DNA from: DATAES01 sp036493595
GTDB taxonomy: Bacteria; Actinomycetota; Acidimicrobiia; Acidimicrobiales; JACDCH01
NCBI GenBank assembly: GCA_036493595.1
Contig: DASXPN010000133.1
Span: forward strand, 1-64,000
Direction of reading: 5' to 3'
Length of the DNA: 64,000 nucleotides
Of this stretch, positions 62,626 through 64,000 are shown piece by piece. A program made the translations under genes and the position numbers. The first letter of the stretch is position 1, and each line of letters starts with the position of its first letter. The notes beneath the pieces were generated by a model, which did no database searches, was not told where the DNA came from, and worked only from the letters and a program-made list of their open reading frames with translations.

Positions 62626-63458
62626 GGAAGATCTTCCCGGCCGATCTGCTCGCCCGTGACGAGCGCTTCACGCGCCTCACGACCGAGCAGCGGTTCAACG
62701 ACCCCCGGTCCGCCGGTGGCCGCGCGGGCAGCCGGGGCGTGACCAAGCTCACGCCGGCGCGGCCCGATGCATCCGACGCGGCGCGCAACCTCATGCACGG
62801 CATCTTCGTCGGCGAGGTGCAGGCGCTCGAGGGCGCGGGCCGCACGTGCTGGGACTTCGAAACCGGCAATGGCCCTGACGACACGCCGTTCGCGCTGAAG
62901 CTCGACATGGCGAGGCAGTGCTGGGACGAAGCCCGCCACACCGAGATCTCGTGCAAGTTGATGGACTGGATGGGTACCGAGCTCGGTGAGTTCTCCGAGT
63001 CGACGTTCCTCTACGAAGCCGCCTGCAACCCGGACCCTGTGCTTCGGCTCACCGGCGTGAACCGTGCACTCGAAGGACTCGCCATCGATGTCTTCAACAC
63101 GATGAAGGAGTTCGGCGACGTCGCGGGCGACCCGGTCCTCGAGTTCTGCGAGGACTGGATGCTCGCCGACGAGGTCACCCACGTGAAGATGGGCAGCGAC
63201 TGGCTGCGCCGCCTCACCGAGCACGACAAGGACCGGCGCGAGCGCGCTCTCGAGTTCCAGCGAGTCGTCGACAAGCTGTTCTCGCTCGGCGGGTTCCGCG
63301 GTGAGGACGACGACAGCCCGATCCGGCTTGCCCGTCGCTTCCGTGAGCTCGCCGGCTTCGACGAAGCCGAGATGGACGACCTCGCCGAGATCTCGCGGGA
63401 GGCCAAGGCCGACGCGGTGCGCATGCGCGAGCGTCTCGCCGCGCAAGCCAACGCATGA
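62622..63458 (+). CDS. DUF455-like ferritin-fold protein
   Basis: A 278-residue protein with two di-iron-type E-x2-H motifs, DEARHTEISCK (about 106-116) and DEVTHVKMGSDWL (about 186-198), and matching Glu in FVGEVQALEGAG and NRALEGLAIDVF. This is the ferritin-like DUF455 arrangement, related to MiaE-type hydroxylases. It overlaps both neighbours by 4 bases (ATGA on both sides), so three proteins are made together. Substrate unknown. Confidence 0.8.
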   Translation: MRKIFPADLLARDERFTRLTTEQRFNDPRSAGGRAGSRGVTKLTPARPDASDAARNLMHGIFVGEVQALEGAGRTCWDFETGNGPDDTPFALKLDMARQCWDEARHTEISCKLMDWMGTELGEFSESTFLYEAACNPDPVLRLTGVNRALEGLAIDVFNTMKEFGDVAGDPVLEFCEDWMLADEVTHVKMGSDWLRRLTEHDKDRRERALEFQRVVDKLFSLGGFRGEDDDSPIRLARRFRELAGFDEAEMDDLAEISREAKADAVRMRERLAAQANA

Positions 63459-64000
63459 CCGTCACGGTCACGCCGGAGACGTTCTCGCTCGTCAGCTTCG
63501 ACGGGGGCGAGATCAAGTCGGTGGTCGAGGACCTCCTTCCCGCGATCGGCTTCGCCGCCGGCTTCGACGTCCGCATCGAGGTGGACGAGACGACGCCACT
63601 CGGGCGCGCCGTCGTCACGTCGTACGACAACCCAGTGGTCATCGAGGTCGAGAGCGGCGCGCTCGAGGACCCGAAGAAGCCACGGTTCGTGTCGCGGACG
63701 GGGAGCGCCGATGTCCTCGGCCGGCTGCTGTTCCGAGTGCGCGATCGTCTCGATCCGAGCTTCGGTGAACCGCCGCCCGACGCGGACCTTTCGTTGCAGC
63801 TCTCGGTCGCGTGGGACGTCTACTCGATCGGGCGGCTCGTCCGCCTCGGCTTCCGCCATCACGACAACCGCCAGCGCCGGCTGTACCACTTCCGGAACCG
63901 GCACGGCTTCACCGATGCGGCCGACGAGGCCTTCGAGCGACTCTGGACCGGCGACGACCTCACCTGGAATGACATCGTCTCGCTGTCCGACAAGGCCGCC
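63455..64000 (+). CDS. Unknown third gene of the ferritin-like operon, cut by window end
   Basis: ATG 63455 overlaps the stop of the DUF455-like gene (ATGA). 182 codons are open up to the window end. The N-terminus is beta-rich (VTVTPETFSLVSFDGGEIKS, GFDVRIEVDETTPLGRAVV), then a helical part with AWDVYSIGRLVRLGFRHHD. No known domain is recognised, and the stop is outside. By position it probably works with the two ferritin-like proteins. Confidence 0.7.
   Translation, partial: MTVTVTPETFSLVSFDGGEIKSVVEDLLPAIGFAAGFDVRIEVDETTPLGRAVVTSYDNPVVIEVESGALEDPKKPRFVSRTGSADVLGRLLFRVRDRLDPSFGEPPPDADLSLQLSVAWDVYSIGRLVRLGFRHHDNRQRRLYHFRNRHGFTDAADEAFERLWTGDDLTWNDIVSLSDKAA

Overview
The window looks like chromosomal DNA from a high-GC actinobacterium, most likely of the class Acidimicrobiia. 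The grounds are very high GC, frequent GTG and TTG starts, a WhiB regulator, paired ArsA/Get3-like ATPases, an OmpR-type GlnR, GlnII beside GlnA1 and GlnE, DUF2510 proteins and a Thr-rich secreted-protein style. The class assignment is inference, because there is no rRNA here. About 60 protein genes fill almost the whole window; no gap exceeds 300 bases. Apart from a broken IS630 transposase at the left edge next to a tRNA-Pro(CGG), no phage, integron or CRISPR is visible.

Layout. 0-1.8 kb: IS630 remnant, tRNA-Pro, an orphan receiver protein and a STAS protein. 1.8-14.3 kb: an envelope and redox block with two ArsA-like ATPases, a degenerate NfeD, WhiB and an alpha/beta hydrolase; then selA-thioesterase-selB, a Rieske protein, ClpP, a SRPBCC-ArsR pair behind two palindromic operators, and a class A penicillin-binding protein. 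14.3-23.8 kb: a catalytically dead S1C-like membrane protein, FxsA, NUDIX and metallo-beta-lactamase enzymes, a soluble histidine kinase with a DNA-binding-like N-terminus, a MacB/FtsX-type ABC exporter and a PAP2 protein. 23.8-28.6 kb: a PMT glycosyltransferase whose operon starts with a Ser/Thr-tailed lipoprotein, divergent from a DUF2510 membrane protein and an Hsp70-DUF2510 membrane fusion. 28.6-36 kb: Mrp, a SufR-like regulator and an IscA-type protein (Fe-S assembly), a 558-residue membrane protein of unknown role, a Tat lipoprotein, a compact [2Fe-2S]/molybdopterin hybrid, RidA and a cold-shock protein.

36-54 kb is dominated by nitrogen assimilation. A glnA2-like gene and glnR form one operon. 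They are divergent from glnII across an intergenic region that carries a textbook four-unit GlnR box. glnA1 and an aquaporin follow, and glnE, the adenylyltransferase for GlnA1, and glutamine-dependent NAD synthetase lie further right. Copper genes (CopC-CopD fusion, YcnI) sit between them.

54-64 kb: a fatty-acid-hydroxylase-type protein, a secreted protein, and a 1266-residue polypeptide that joins all four membrane and ATPase parts of a Liv-type ABC transporter (LivH-LivM-LivF-LivG). Its substrate-binding protein is divergent. A HAD phosphatase and a three-gene operon with two ferritin-like proteins follow; its third gene runs off the window.

The strongest candidates for something new are the one-chain Liv transporter, the Hsp70-DUF2510 membrane pair, the compact molybdopterin hybrid, the helix-turn-helix histidine kinase and the PMT-lipoprotein pairing.
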